Part shown: positions 9,600 through 20,006 of the stretch, in pieces
Layout of the letters: each line of letters opens with the position of its first letter
Numbering within the stretch: the first letter of the stretch is position 1
DNA from: Melitaea cinxia
Taxonomy: Eukaryota > Arthropoda > Insecta > Lepidoptera > Nymphalidae
DNA: 64,000 nt
Assembly: GCF_905220565.1 (NCBI RefSeq)
Contig: NC_059414.1
Location: 7,748,001-7,812,000, forward strand
Direction of reading: 5' to 3'
Notes under the pieces: model-generated
What the model saw: only the letters and a program-made list of their open reading frames with translations
Database searches by the model: none
Told to the model about the DNA's origin: nothing
Made by a program: the position numbers and the translations under genes

Positions 9600-10609
9600 C
9601 GCGAAAAACTTATCCGTTGAACTGCCACCTTAACAGGTTGTCATGGAGCAGCCCCAAGACTGGTGATGACAATTAAAGTTACCAGTTATAATTAATGGTT
9701 TAGGAAGAGATGAAAATATATCCCCAACTTCATTTAATAGAAGTATGTAAAATATATACAGAAGCAAAACAAATTTTATTTACAATAATAGCTAAAATAG
9801 AAATTTCAGGACTATGTATAGAAATGGATACTATATTAAAAGGATAGTCTTTCTTAATTTGAAGAGCTACACCACCATATCCATCTAATTGTCTTCTCTG
9901 AAAGTATTGCCACAGCCAACAGGGGTTGAGATATTAGACATTATTTCCTCACCTACCAAGACTAATCTGTTGGAACTCCTCTAATAACAATTATTCTTAA
10001 AACGTTAAATGAAGGGACGTATGCTTTAAAGTTATTTTCTGTTATAATACTATTGTTTATAAAGGAGTTGGCATCAAGGTAATTTGTCAAAGAGACAGAC
10101 ATACGGTTTCGACCAATTCTTTTAACACTACCATTAACTACATTATAGATATTTTTTTTTAAAGAAAATTTCCAAAGGTAATTGGGTGCAATATAGTTCC
10201 ATCATTATCGGAGGATTGAATCTTTTGAATATTTATAATGTAGGGAGGCGTATCTAATTCGTTATAAAGATTTCGACTAATAGTAGAATTTGGTTTACTG
10301 CGTGAATCAACAACTACTGGATTATCAGATTGTAAAATAGGCTGCTTTGCCATTGAAGTATTTGTTATGTCTTTACCCTCATCAGATTTATCGGACTCTA
10401 TACAGCGACATCCAATGTCTTTTTGGTTACCTACATTTTTTTCTTTTCCTTTTATTGCAATTTTTGCATATTTTATGTAATCGACCACGTTTTAACTGTT
10501 TTTTCGATGATTGGTCAGTGTCAATGCTAGAATCATCGTATTCTACGGTGATATAACTACCAGGTTCGGGAACTTTGTATGTTCCCCGGGGATCGGGTGG
10601 ATCATTCAT
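9600..10609 (-). pseudogene. Jockey-type LINE: ORF1 start and endonuclease remnant
   Basis: Read on the minus strand, ORF1 starts at 10609 with MNDPPDPRGTYKVPEPGSY and shifts frame around 10430-10490. It continues to LDTPPYIINIQKI and ILHPITFGNFL (10159), a gag-like ORF1 pattern, then NVLRIIVIRGVPTDLS (about 9975). The ORF2 endonuclease follows with GYGGVALQIKK (about 9870) and the catalytic block NFNCHHQSWGCSMTTC (about 9640-9690). The reverse transcriptase is missing, so this copy keeps its 5' half and has lost its 3' half, the reverse of normal LINE truncation. Many stops show it is dead. Confidence 0.72.
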
Positions 10610-11380
10610 TTTAAAATATAAAAAAATAACTTACCAACAAAGACTGCTAACTAATTATAATATATACAAACTAAATTAATAAAAAAATACTATATAAAAC
10701 TGTTCTGAATGAACAAAATAGAAAAAACAATTAATAAATGAAGAATACAAAAAAAGACAAGCGCGCGCCTTGAAATTTCCCGCCGTTTTCCATCTACTAA
10801 TCAGTGTGGCCAACCGTACGATTTAAATCGTATTTATGCGACCTTTTTGGCTCTTGTACGATGTACGATCAAGTAATCGAAATCGTATGCAAAATGTACG
10901 ATTTTTTTCAAATCTTATACCCATCATCATAACGAAGGAAAAATAGATGACAATTTAAATTAATTTTTGATATTATAAAAAAAGCAACATTGATTTTTAA
11001 TTAAATAATTTAAGGTGAGCAATTTCAAAGCACCACGTAGTTGAATATTGAGCTATTGAAAATGTATCGATTATTTTTTTTTTTATTTTTTTTATTACAA
11101 ATATCATTATGTTGCTGGCTGGGGTGGGGTAGGTGAACTTTGTTGACTGCAAAATATATTAAGGATGCTGGATCATGTATCGACTACAAGCCATCTGACG
11201 AAATGTTACGCAAATTAAATTTAGCTATGCACAAAATAATAAATACTTCCACTCCTGCATCTGCTGCTGCGCCTAATGACTGATAGTAAAAAAAAAAAAT
11301 ATAAGTAATACAATTTTTTGTTAAGTCCATTACATTGTTAATTAGTTTCATTTGTTTTAAATTTGAAGGTTATTTTTAAC

Positions 11381-11445
11381 TGACTTCAAAAAAGGAGGAG
11401 GTTCTCAATTCCAATGTTTTAGAATATACCGATGTAACTTTCCTC
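11381..11445 (+). repeat. Truncated AACTGACTTC-type repeat
   Basis: Only the first 60 bp or so of the AACCGACTTC family is present (ACTTCAAAAAAGGAGGAGG and TTCTCAATTC), then similarity ends. Confidence 0.55.
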
Positions 11446-12305
11446 ATATCTAAAAATATATAAATTATGAATGTTAAAAGTTGATTCATGTTCCTTAAAT
11501 GATAATTATTGATTCAAAATTATAATGATATTCCGTTTGAAAATTATTTTCGTTATTTATCGTTGTGTCCATTTGTTATAAGTATTCTTTGACGATTCGC
11601 AGGAAAGTGGATATAAGGTGCCAATCAAACCACTAATTGCAAATTCATGCGACGTTTCGATCCTTTATTGGACCATCATCAAGCATCTTTACACGTAGCG
11701 GTCAATCGACATCTCTTCATTATAGTTCTTTTATTATATAAGATTCTAAATCCAAATGCATTATATATTATTTCTAAGTTACGTTTAAAGATGTATTATA
11801 TGAATTTTGAAAATTTATACTAAAACATTTAAATTTAAATAGGTAACAATATGCACAATTTTAATATACAGAATGGGGATGACAATACGACAAAAATTGA
11901 TAACACAGGTAATACTAGTTTATAGGAGTATTTCAAAACCATCAAAAAAGTTCTAACGTCAAAAACAAAAAAATGATTTTTTCAAACAAACTAAATAAGA
12001 AAAATATAATAAAATTATACTACAACATGTGTGACTATAGGTTCACTGACCTGTTATGACGCGCGGTGACACAACGAACTACTACGAACTAGGTACGTTG
12101 GTTTGTTTGGTCGGTCATTGTAGGTTACTAAATTTCTAAATTCTATCTAAAATAATTATCTTCTTATAATTTAATTCATTAATTTTGACACGATGTCGCC
12201 ATTAGTGGCCATATTTTTTAATTTATTAAAAGGTCTAATAATTCTATTTTTTGACTCATCAACTGTATTTACGTCTGTTGAGTACAAGTCGTTTGTTACA
12301 AAACT

Positions 12306-12503
12306 TCACAGAAAATGCGGGATTAAGCATTGATCTTCCCGTATCCTCTGAAAAGCATTTGAAATAGTGCGGCCATCGGTTGGGCAAATACGGGTGTTCC
12401 CATATCTCTCCCGGTACTTCTGTATTGCTAAATTAGCCTTGCCGTGGCATTCTCCGTATACAAAAATCATGTACTCCGAAGCTGTGTAATTATAACGTGG
12501 CAT
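12306..12503 (-). pseudogene. N-terminal helix-turn-helix of a DUF4817-type transposon protein
   Basis: It starts at ATG 12503 with MPRYNYTASEYMIFVYGEC and ends after 65 codons. The MPRY..xEYxxMxFVYGxCxGxAxxAxxxYxxRY pattern, followed by a P..R.....QR.RE segment, matches the DUF4817 helix-turn-helix that begins many insect transposon proteins. The catalytic part is absent, so only the DNA-binding head survives. Upstream bases to 12539 are also open but precede the natural start. Confidence 0.65.
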
Positions 12504-12861
12504 TGTAAATAAAATAAAAACTATTCTTACTATTAACACTAGCGCCTAATTTCGCACAATTCACCTAATAACTATTAAACTAGGCATTAATTCTACGTTA
12601 ATGTTCTTGTCACTATAAAAATAAAGCGTTAAAATATCGCACAATCACTCCAAGTCTTTCGAGATAATCCAATAATTAATTAAACCAAACAAAACTCGTG
12701 CGCATATGTAGAAAATTGACAAATCAACGCGTATGACATCAAGAAACATGAGTACCTAAATAAACGGCACAGAGACCACTGGCCGCTTGTCGCGTACGCG
12801 GCAACTCAGGGAAAAACCAAAAACAGGTTATAACATGTTTTGTTTACGCTAGCCTACGCAC

Positions 12862-13458
12862 CAGGGCTGACAGATGTACGATTTTAATCGATACGATTTT
12901 TTTTTTAAATATTTACTCATGTACGATCGCTAGACTAAAATCATACGCAAAATGTACGATTTTTATATTCCTATTACCTGGAAGCATTTCATAATTAAAG
13001 AAACATCATTCACCGGCAAGCTTGAATTTCGTTAATTTCCCTTACTTGAATGAACCTACCACTTTTATATGAATGAGGACTCTTTGAAAAATCATATAAA
13101 GACTGTATTTGTTTGCTTTCTAATGAAACTTATAATTGCGACTTGAAAAAAAAATACATTTTGAAATAAAAAACAATTTGAAAATTATAAAACACTGGCT
13201 CAATTTGCTTTAAATTTGTTATGTTTTCCCCATTACAGTGCAATCTGTAATGTGAACGAGAATTCAGCGAAGTTAATTTAATCAGAACAAAACTTAGAAA
13301 CAGTTTATCCAATGATACCCTTAAGGGCACATTATTAGCCTAGCAATTAATAAGAAGAAACGAAAAGCATACGAATTTTAAGCCAACAAATTATTTTGTT
13401 AAAAAATATGACCACAGAAAATTTTGTATGAGTGTGACAAATTTTTCTAGCAGCCCTG
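12862..13458. mobile_element. Short hAT-like MITE with TACGAT subterminal repeats
   Basis: The left end CAGGGCTGACAG and the right end (inverse CAGGGCTGCTAG) are inverted, and several TACGAT motifs follow the left end. It resembles the ends of the surrounding composite (10802-14510) and may be a relative that inserted into it. I could not find an 8-bp flanking duplication. Nothing is encoded. Confidence 0.5.
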
Positions 13459-14704
13459 GCACAGCCAGTTGTCCTTTACACCGTTAGACGTTCTCAGGGT
13501 CATTGCAACACACGTGCCACGTTGATTGTTTTTTTCAGCTGTTGCAAGATTTAATATTTTATTGTAATAACGTGGTATTTTATTATTAATAATTGTTGTT
13601 ATTGTTATTTGTTGTCTTTATCGCATTTGTTGAACTGCTCGAGCAAAAGTTTCGCGAATATTTTGATCTTGAAATAAATATAGACAATTAAAATACTTAA
13701 ATTTATTAAATATTGTTGATATACCATGTGTGCTCCCCGTGATATTACCTACTTGCAAAAACTATGTTAGATTCAGAATTTAGATTTTCAGAATTTAAAA
13801 TTTAAGCATTAAAAGAAACAATAAATTTTTAAAAAACAAACAATTATAAAAAGAAAATTATTAGAATCATACTGAATATTAAAACTATTTAACAAATGTT
13901 TTTAATATGTCTTAACACAACACTGACCTACCAAAATAGATAACAATTTTGCACGTTTTTAAATTACGCGTACGCGTAATATTATGTTTGTACCGATGGC
14001 GCTCAAAGGATCGTTAACCTGCGGGTGACCGTTTATTAATATTATACAAAACGTAGTAATTTTAAAAAATGAAAAATCATATTTTTTGACTAAACTACTG
14101 GATGTATTTTATTGATTTTTTGTATGTGGGCTTGGAATATCATTACATATACGATGTCAAAGTTATTGTCGTATTGTCATCCCCACCCTGTATAACATTG
14201 AAGAAAAATACATGTAGAAAAAATTTAAATAGGAAGAAAGAAATTATAAAAAATATATATATGTAAAGATGCAGTTCAATAGTCAAGTTCTGAGAATTTG
14301 ATGCCTTGAAAATGTACAAACCAAAAAACCTAATAACTTTAAATTGTGGCACCTTATGTCCACTTTCCTGCGAACCGTCATAGAATAATTATTTTCGTTG
14401 TTTTATTGAAATTTTATTACGTACCATTTTTTTTTCCTTGAAATGTTAGCAAAATACGATCTTTTCTAGTATATGGTACGATCTTCTGTAAAATAAAGTT
14501 GGCAGCACTGCTACTAATTTTCCTAAATTCGGATTGGCAACACTGGTAATAAATTTGTTTCTTTGAGAGCGAAGGACTCGAATCCAGCTCTCAATAAATA
14601 AATAAAAATTGTTTCTTTGATTTGTTTCATGTTAAGTTGTGATATCATTTCGGTGAATATCTATTGCTCTGCTTTTGTATTTGCTTAAAGTTATTGTGTT
14701 TATT

Positions 14705-15529
14705 ATGGCTGATTCTACAATGAACGATATAAGTAAAATGAAGGTAGTGGATTTACGAAAAGAGCTGAAATCACGTGGTTTATCTTACGCTGGGGATAAA
14801 GCAGAACTTGTAGCAAGGTTGCAAGGGGCTATATCTCAGGATGATCATGGTGATATTAATTTGGACTCCGATGAAATAGACTCCGATGGGGTGTTAGAAG
14901 ATGAAGACGATAAAAGTCAAAATGACATTCTTGATGATACCGCGGTTGATACGCTAAACGAGGAACTTGCACTTGAAGAAAGTTCACCCGAAAAACAGTC
15001 CGTTGATCCTAAGCCACATAGGATCCTCAAAAGAAAAATGACAAGTGAAACACCTAAACCAGCAGAAAATAAAGAAGCCGGTGCTAAGAAAATTATTTTG
15101 AATAGGACATCAATATCTGTAAGTAACAACACGACAAACGCTTCAAAACCAGCAGAAGAAGAAAAAAAAGATACAGAATCAGCAAGTAACACCACGTCAG
15201 ACAGAACAGTTACTGGAAAAATAAAAATAACTGCTGATACAGATCCTAAGACAAGGCTGGAAATGCGTGCGAAAAGATTTGGTTTACCCGTTAAGATGAC
15301 CGATGAACAAAGAAAGGAAGCTAGAAAACAAAGATTCAACCAAAATTCTGTTTCAACTAATGACTCATCCATTAATGTGTCTAACACTGGATCATTAGCA
15401 GATAACCTGGAGAAACTCAAAAAACGGGCTCAAAGGTTCGGTCAATCCGTATCGGCAATCATGACCGACATTGAAAATAAAGAGAAATTGGAGAAACGAA
15501 AAGCCAAATTTGGAACAGTCAAAACATAA
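14705..15529 (+). CDS. SARNP: SAP domain-containing ribonucleoprotein (SARNP / CIP29 / Tho1-like)
   Basis: A single-exon gene of 274 residues. The chosen start is the ATG at 14705 (MADSTMNDISKMKVV); 30 further open bases upstream contain no better context. Residues 11-45 form a SAP helix-extension-helix DNA/RNA-binding motif (KVVDLRKELKSRGLSYAGDK). The middle is acidic and low-complexity (residues 50-110) followed by Lys/Ser/Thr-rich linker. The C-terminal third has the repeated RFG motifs typical of SARNP/Tho1: AKRFGLPVKMT, RAQRFGQSV and RKAKFG. In animals this nuclear protein joins TREX-associated helicase UAP56/DDX39B and ALYREF in mRNA export. It converges on SAMTOR. An antisense open frame at 14917-15420 is a composition artefact. 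Confidence 0.92.
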   Translation: MADSTMNDISKMKVVDLRKELKSRGLSYAGDKAELVARLQGAISQDDHGDINLDSDEIDSDGVLEDEDDKSQNDILDDTAVDTLNEELALEESSPEKQSVDPKPHRILKRKMTSETPKPAENKEAGAKKIILNRTSISVSNNTTNASKPAEEEKKDTESASNTTSDRTVTGKIKITADTDPKTRLEMRAKRFGLPVKMTDEQRKEARKQRFNQNSVSTNDSSINVSNTGSLADNLEKLKKRAQRFGQSVSAIMTDIENKEKLEKRKAKFGTVKT

Positions 15530-16013
15530 TCATACAATTTTTTGGGAAAATACTGATATTTTGTGCATATTGCACTTGTATGTAAAGCATTTAAGGATTC
15601 TTTTATTACTAATACTAAGGTTAATGTAAGAGTAATGCTAAATAAGTATAATTTAAGGGATTATTCAAAAAAAAAAAATTTTTTTTTTTCTTAGTTTTAT
15701 TAAAAAATTGTTTTGTGTTATCACAATGATTTTTGTAAATTTCATAATGGTATTCCTTACGACTCAAGAAGTGGATGAACCATTAGTTGACTCAATGAGA
15801 TTTTTCTCAACATTAATAAAAGGTTTTAAGTTAATGTTTATTTAAGGTTTTAAGGTAATAATCAAAACTGTTTTAATAGCTGATGTAACATAGATTGCTG
15901 TTAATGAAATAAATAAAAAAAGACAATAAAATTTTATTTAATATATAAATAGTAGATGGTAAATATCAAACAAAATAAATTTATTCTTAACAATAAATAA
16001 ATAAAAAAAAACT
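15530..16013. other. Convergent 3' region between SARNP and SAMTOR
   Basis: AT-rich, with AATAAA/TTTATT signals for both strands near 15909-15935 and 15975-16005. It should hold both 3' UTRs and polyadenylation sites. No further gene is seen. Confidence 0.5.
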
Positions 16014-16961
16014 TCAATTACTAAATGGAAGTTCTGAAAAGTCTATAATATCATTATTTACATTATCAAATTTTATGATTTCTTCCGTTCTTGAAAAATC
16101 TTGTGGTATGTTCAAATTACCATCCATAAAAGGCTCCTTATGTAATGTAGCCCATCTAATAGTAATCTCTTTAAGCAATGACTTCCTGAACACCATACAA
16201 TGCATGTGCCTTAATTTTTCATATTTAATTCTAGAAAACCCTAAAGTAGCTAAAGTATACCTCCAACATTTCATTATCTTACTATTAGCGCCAACATGCT
16301 TTGAATCAGGAGTACTTATTACTAAGATACCACCAACTTTCAATAATCTATAAGCATTCTGGCAAGCAGTGATTCTCATTTCTGATGTAGGAATGTACTC
16401 TAACAGAAAACAAAAAGTTACTACATCAAAACTATCTTCTTGGAGTTGTTTTACTTTATCCTCAGTTATTATAGTATCTGTTCCAATTGATACATTAAGA
16501 AAGTCACATTCCATAACATGTTCATTGGCAGGACACAGGTCGATAGCTAACACGTCTAGGTATTCATATATTTTGAAGGGATTGTAGCAACTGCCCACAT
16601 CAATAAGTTTGAATGGTTCGGAAAAATTTTCTTTTATATTTATTGTTATACCGATTTTTTCACCGATTTGCACTTCTTTCAGAGAGTATTTTTCAAAAGA
16701 TTTATTAATAAAGTAGTCATATGAGAAGTCTGCTGACCATTTAATTCGGGATAATGCAGAACTATCATCTTTGGAGGAATTTTGTTCCCAATGAGTAGTA
16801 GCTAGCTGTTGCATACATTTTGCATATGTGATTAGGACGTCTCTGTTACTGCAGTGATCACGCCACGCTCTATCACCTCCTACAGCAGTTGACGCATATC
16901 TTAGAGTTGAATGAACAGTTTTTAAAAATTGAGCCAATTGCTTGTGTTCTTCACTTGCCAT
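16014..16961 (-). CDS. Samtor: S-adenosylmethionine sensor upstream of mTORC1 (SAMTOR / BMT2 family)
   Basis: An intronless 315-residue gene starting at ATG 16961. The N-terminal half is helical (residues 1-110). The C-terminal half is a class-I methyltransferase fold: the family signature DVGSCYNPF at 121-129, the acidic residue ending strand 2 in LAIDLCPAN (D141), CDFLNV around 152, and FDVVTFCFLLEYIPTSEMR (178-196). LLKVGGILVISTPDSKH follows. In animals SAMTOR binds SAM and, when SAM is low, holds GATOR1-KICSTOR on mTORC1; it belongs to the BMT2 family first described as a yeast 25S rRNA methyltransferase. The gene is head-to-head with the SRI-like gene (458 bp between starts) and tail-to-tail with SARNP. 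Confidence 0.92.
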   Translation of the reverse strand: MASEEHKQLAQFLKTVHSTLRYASTAVGGDRAWRDHCSNRDVLITYAKCMQQLATTHWEQNSSKDDSSALSRIKWSADFSYDYFINKSFEKYSLKEVQIGEKIGITINIKENFSEPFKLIDVGSCYNPFKIYEYLDVLAIDLCPANEHVMECDFLNVSIGTDTIITEDKVKQLQEDSFDVVTFCFLLEYIPTSEMRITACQNAYRLLKVGGILVISTPDSKHVGANSKIMKCWRYTLATLGFSRIKYEKLRHMHCMVFRKSLLKEITIRWATLHKEPFMDGNLNIPQDFSRTEEIIKFDNVNNDIIDFSELPFSN

Positions 16962-17245
16962 ATTATTTTTTCTTGTTACTTTAACAAGATAGCATTTAAA
17001 ACTTCAAATTAAGATAAAAATTTAAACAACAATATTTATAAGCGATTTTCGATAAATTGGTATTATCCGTTGTGATGCATAACTTCACAGTAATTTGAAA
17101 CAAAATTATTTGCGAGTCTTATGCCTGTTTTAAGTACAAATTAATAACCTACGTCATAAATTAATAAACTTGTCTCCTTGGTATTTTGGATTGTAAGCTG
17201 TCGACTGTCGAGTTTTCTCACCTCAAAACTGTCAAGTTACTTGAC

Positions 17246-17277
<32 letters not shown>

Positions 17278-17419
17278 GTTACTTGACTCAAGTACAAGCA
17301 ATATGTTTTCTTTCCTATTTGACATTTTTTAAAATGACATTGACACCTGGTCCGCCCTTGTTGTTGTATTTTTGTTTAAAAAACATTTATAATTTTACAG
17401 TTGATAGTAAACAGAAGCT
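16962..17419. promoter_or_regulatory. Probable shared promoter between SAMTOR and the SRI-like gene
   Basis: A 458-bp gap separates two divergent start codons. It must hold both 5' UTRs and core promoters, but no single TATA box stands out. A GATT microsatellite lies in it at 17247-17275. Confidence 0.45.
17247..17275. repeat. (GATT)n microsatellite
   Basis: About seven tandem GATT units in the divergent intergenic region. Confidence 0.9.
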
Positions 17420-19105
17420 ATGGAAGATTGGGAATCAGACAACATTGTTGAACAGTGGATACGAGAAAACGATGATACGTTTATGTCATTGCCGACTATA
17501 GAATGTAACCCGCATCTTCTCATATCAAAAGTAAGTTCTTTTTATTTTGTAATCTTTTTTTTTTGTGTGCTTATCCTACATCCTTTTATAATAAATGTTA
17601 TTTATTAGGTTCGTAAACATTATATGGAATATTTAATCAAGCTACTATCTGTTAACTATGAAAGCAACCAGAAACTCTTCAACAAAAATGTCTATCTACC
17701 AAGTGCTATTTGGAGATGCGCTAAAATGATTGAGATGTCTGCAGCACAGGCGTCGATGGTGGTGCAACTGTATCGAAAAAATATTTCTAATATTGTAAGT
17801 TGTTAAATAAATTAATCATGCATGTATCAATAGAATAGGTGTCAAAGAATATAAATAATTTCCTCTTTTTCTTTTAAAAGGTAAAAGATGTTAAAAGCAA
17901 TACAAAGGAAAAATTGCTTTATGAAAAGTTGTATGACTGTCTGCATCATACACCTGAAAATGAAAAGAAAACACAGACTACACTTGAAAAAATGAATGAT
18001 TGTAAATGTAAATGTTCATGTAACCAAAGAAAATTAAAAAATGTATGCAATCCACAAAAATATATGTATAAAAATCTATCTAGTAATAATAAAAGTAATG
18101 TGTGTAAAAGTTTGGACCAAAACATAAACTCTACAACATTAAAAGCACTGTCAGAAATAAAATCTGATATAATACCTAATACAAACTGTGATACATCTCT
18201 GCTGAAATTGAATGAAAAAGCAACTGAGGCATTACAAAATTCAGATGAATTAATGCAACAACTTGAAAAACTCTTCCAAGACGATCCCAATGATGATGAT
18301 TTATTTGATGGAGCTGTTAGTGAAACAAATAATACTGCATTTATCAAAGAAAATAAACAAACAGATGAGTTCACAAGTAATCCAGAAAGTATACTATATT
18401 CACAAAATGAAGATTTAAATAACAAAGAGCCACAAAAAAAGTGTTTAGATGAAAGGCTAGCATTATTAAGTGGTATTTTAGTATATAATACAGAGAATTC
18501 TCAAGATTCTGGAAAAAATCAAAGCAAGAAAAGTCGACCGAGTAAATGGCTATGTGAAGAATACTTTCAGAAAGTTAAACTGTTTGAATTGCTTGACCAA
18601 ATAAGAGACTGTGATCGAAATAAACTTATGAGGGTGAGCCTAAAAACTTGTTTACCTCTGGTGTTTAAAATTTAAAAATGCATTAAGCTGTTCATTTCAG
18701 ATTAAAGCAATGCTAGTAGAGCTGTTTGGTGAAGACAGTGATGATGAAGGAGTTGTTTCACCTCTAGAAGAGAGTCCGGAGTTTGTTATTAGCTGCAAAG
18801 AAAGAATTACACCTTGGGTTGTTAAAATACTTACACCATATTATGTTAATGGTCGAATAAGAGGAAAAGCTCTCTTTAAATCCTTAGCTAAGCATTTAAT
18901 AAGGCTAGTTTACCAATGTAGTAAATATCCATGTAAGTATAAATCTTAGTATTTATCAAAATTGAACCTTAATATAAACATATTCATGGAAAATATTGTT
19001 TCAGATGAATATGAAGTAAAAAGTTTCGTACACGACTTCTTAAAAAGCCACAAAATGATTAGATGTGAAGCTGATTTCAAAGAATTTAAAATAGAAAATG
19101 TTTAA
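17420..19105 (+). CDS. Uncharacterised protein with a C-terminal SRI-like region
   Basis: Five exons join in frame: 17420-17530, 17609-17794, 17881-18633, 18701-18932, 19005-19105; 460 residues. All junctions are GT-AG. Residues 38-99 (RKHYMEYLIKLL through YRKNISNIV) look alpha-helical. A cysteine cluster CKCKCSC follows near residue 140. Residues 150-330 are Asn/Ser/Glu-rich and probably disordered. The last 80 residues (ITPWVVKILTPYYVNGRIRG, FKSLAKHLIRLVYQ, VKSFVHDFLKSH) resemble the SRI domain of SETD2 and RECQL5, which binds the phosphorylated RNA polymerase II tail. That resemblance is mine by eye and moderate at best. I do not recognise the full protein. It is divergent from SAMTOR. Confidence 0.85.
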
Positions 19106-20006
19106 AATGCACTGTGCCAGATTGCCTTTATATAAAAAGACATAAACTTTAATTTTTTCTACTAAATCTCTTAAACTCATTATTAGCAATTCATAAGTAT
19201 ACCGCCGTTATTAGATTTTTAAACAAATAACTGGTTTCATTTTATTTGTGTTTCTTATCATTTTTTTATAAGTAAGGTTATAAGCTTTTTGCATCAGGTC
19301 TCCGACAACAATCTCTGTAAAATTGAAATTATCATCAAACTACAAATAACGATAGGGGCAGATTTCGATTGAATAACTATTACTTAGATGCAATCAGTTC
19401 GTCAAACCTAGTTGCCCAGACAGGCTAGCCAGTTTTGAGGTATGTTTGGTTAAGAAGGTCTGGTTGGGAAGGAAATTACTACTAACTTATTTTATGATTG
19501 ATTTTAATAGCTGATAATGATTTAAATGAAAATATAATTCAACTCATTTTTGATGATAATTAACATGTGGCAGCTTTAAAATCAATTGTAGCTTACAGCG
19601 ACCAAAGTTTATTTTAATAGAGCACAGCCAAATGAACCTGATGTGAACACCGCCGCTAGTATTAAAAAGTCTTATGATTGTAGAATAGTGAAATAAAAGT
19701 GATATATATTTTCATTTTTTATAGTTTTGCTTTAGACCACAATTATAGCTCTTGTAGTTCTTACATAAATAGTTATAGAGAGCAAGAATATATTGCTCTT
19801 AGACTTAGTTATAAATAGGTGTTAAAAGGTTAAATAGTTGCACAAAAAAATAACATTTAATATGTATTTTTTATTTAACATCAATCAAATATGGAAATTT
19901 CGTATTTGAACCAGTACTAGTGACACATGTAAATATTTAAATTAATCATCCAAGAAATTGATTAGTTTGATGTTCAACATTTCCTCAAATAAATGATAAC
20001 ATAACT
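19106..20006. other. Tail-to-tail spacer between the SRI-like gene and HMCES
   Basis: AT-rich, no ORF of note. It should contain the 3' UTRs of both flanking genes (AATAAA-like signals near 19690 and, for the minus strand, near 19990). No repeat family seen elsewhere in the window was recognised. Confidence 0.5.

Larger units (their letters stand above)
11584..14386. mobile_element. Inverted-repeat element carrying a DUF4817-like ORF
   Basis: A block of about 40 bp at the left (11584-11624, containing TTCGCAGGAAAGTGGA and TAAGGTGCCA) recurs inverted at 14347-14386. A second inverted match (GGGGATGACAATACGAC, about 11876; inverse about 14167) lies further inside. The region is nested within the hAT composite. 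It contains a short minus-strand HTH ORF (12306-12503) and a further hAT-like element (12862-13458). Superfamily unknown; it is probably a deleted derivative of an element whose transposase starts with the DUF4817 helix-turn-helix. Confidence 0.6.
10802..14510. mobile_element. hAT-type transposon composite with perfect 8-bp target duplication
   Basis: The left end CAGTGTGGCCAAC and the right end (inverse CAGTGCTGCCAAC) form hAT-like terminal inverted repeats. They are flanked by identical octamers CTACTAAT at 10794-10801 and 14511-14518. Subterminal TACGAT/ATCGTA repeats lie near both ends. Most of the 3.7 kb is a later nested element (11584-14386), leaving about 0.9 kb of original non-coding sequence, so it was itself non-autonomous. 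Confidence 0.85.

Noticed and set aside
12854..13466. 8-bp target duplication for the 12862-13458 element
   Set aside because: The flanking octamers CTACGCAC and GCACAGCC do not match; only a chance GCAC is shared.
14917..15420. 167-codon minus-strand open frame
   Set aside because: It is antisense to SARNP, whose SAP and RFG motifs establish the plus strand as coding.
17946..18425. 159-codon minus-strand open frame rich in Ser/Phe
   Set aside because: Antisense to exon 3 of the SRI-like gene; it has no domain signature.
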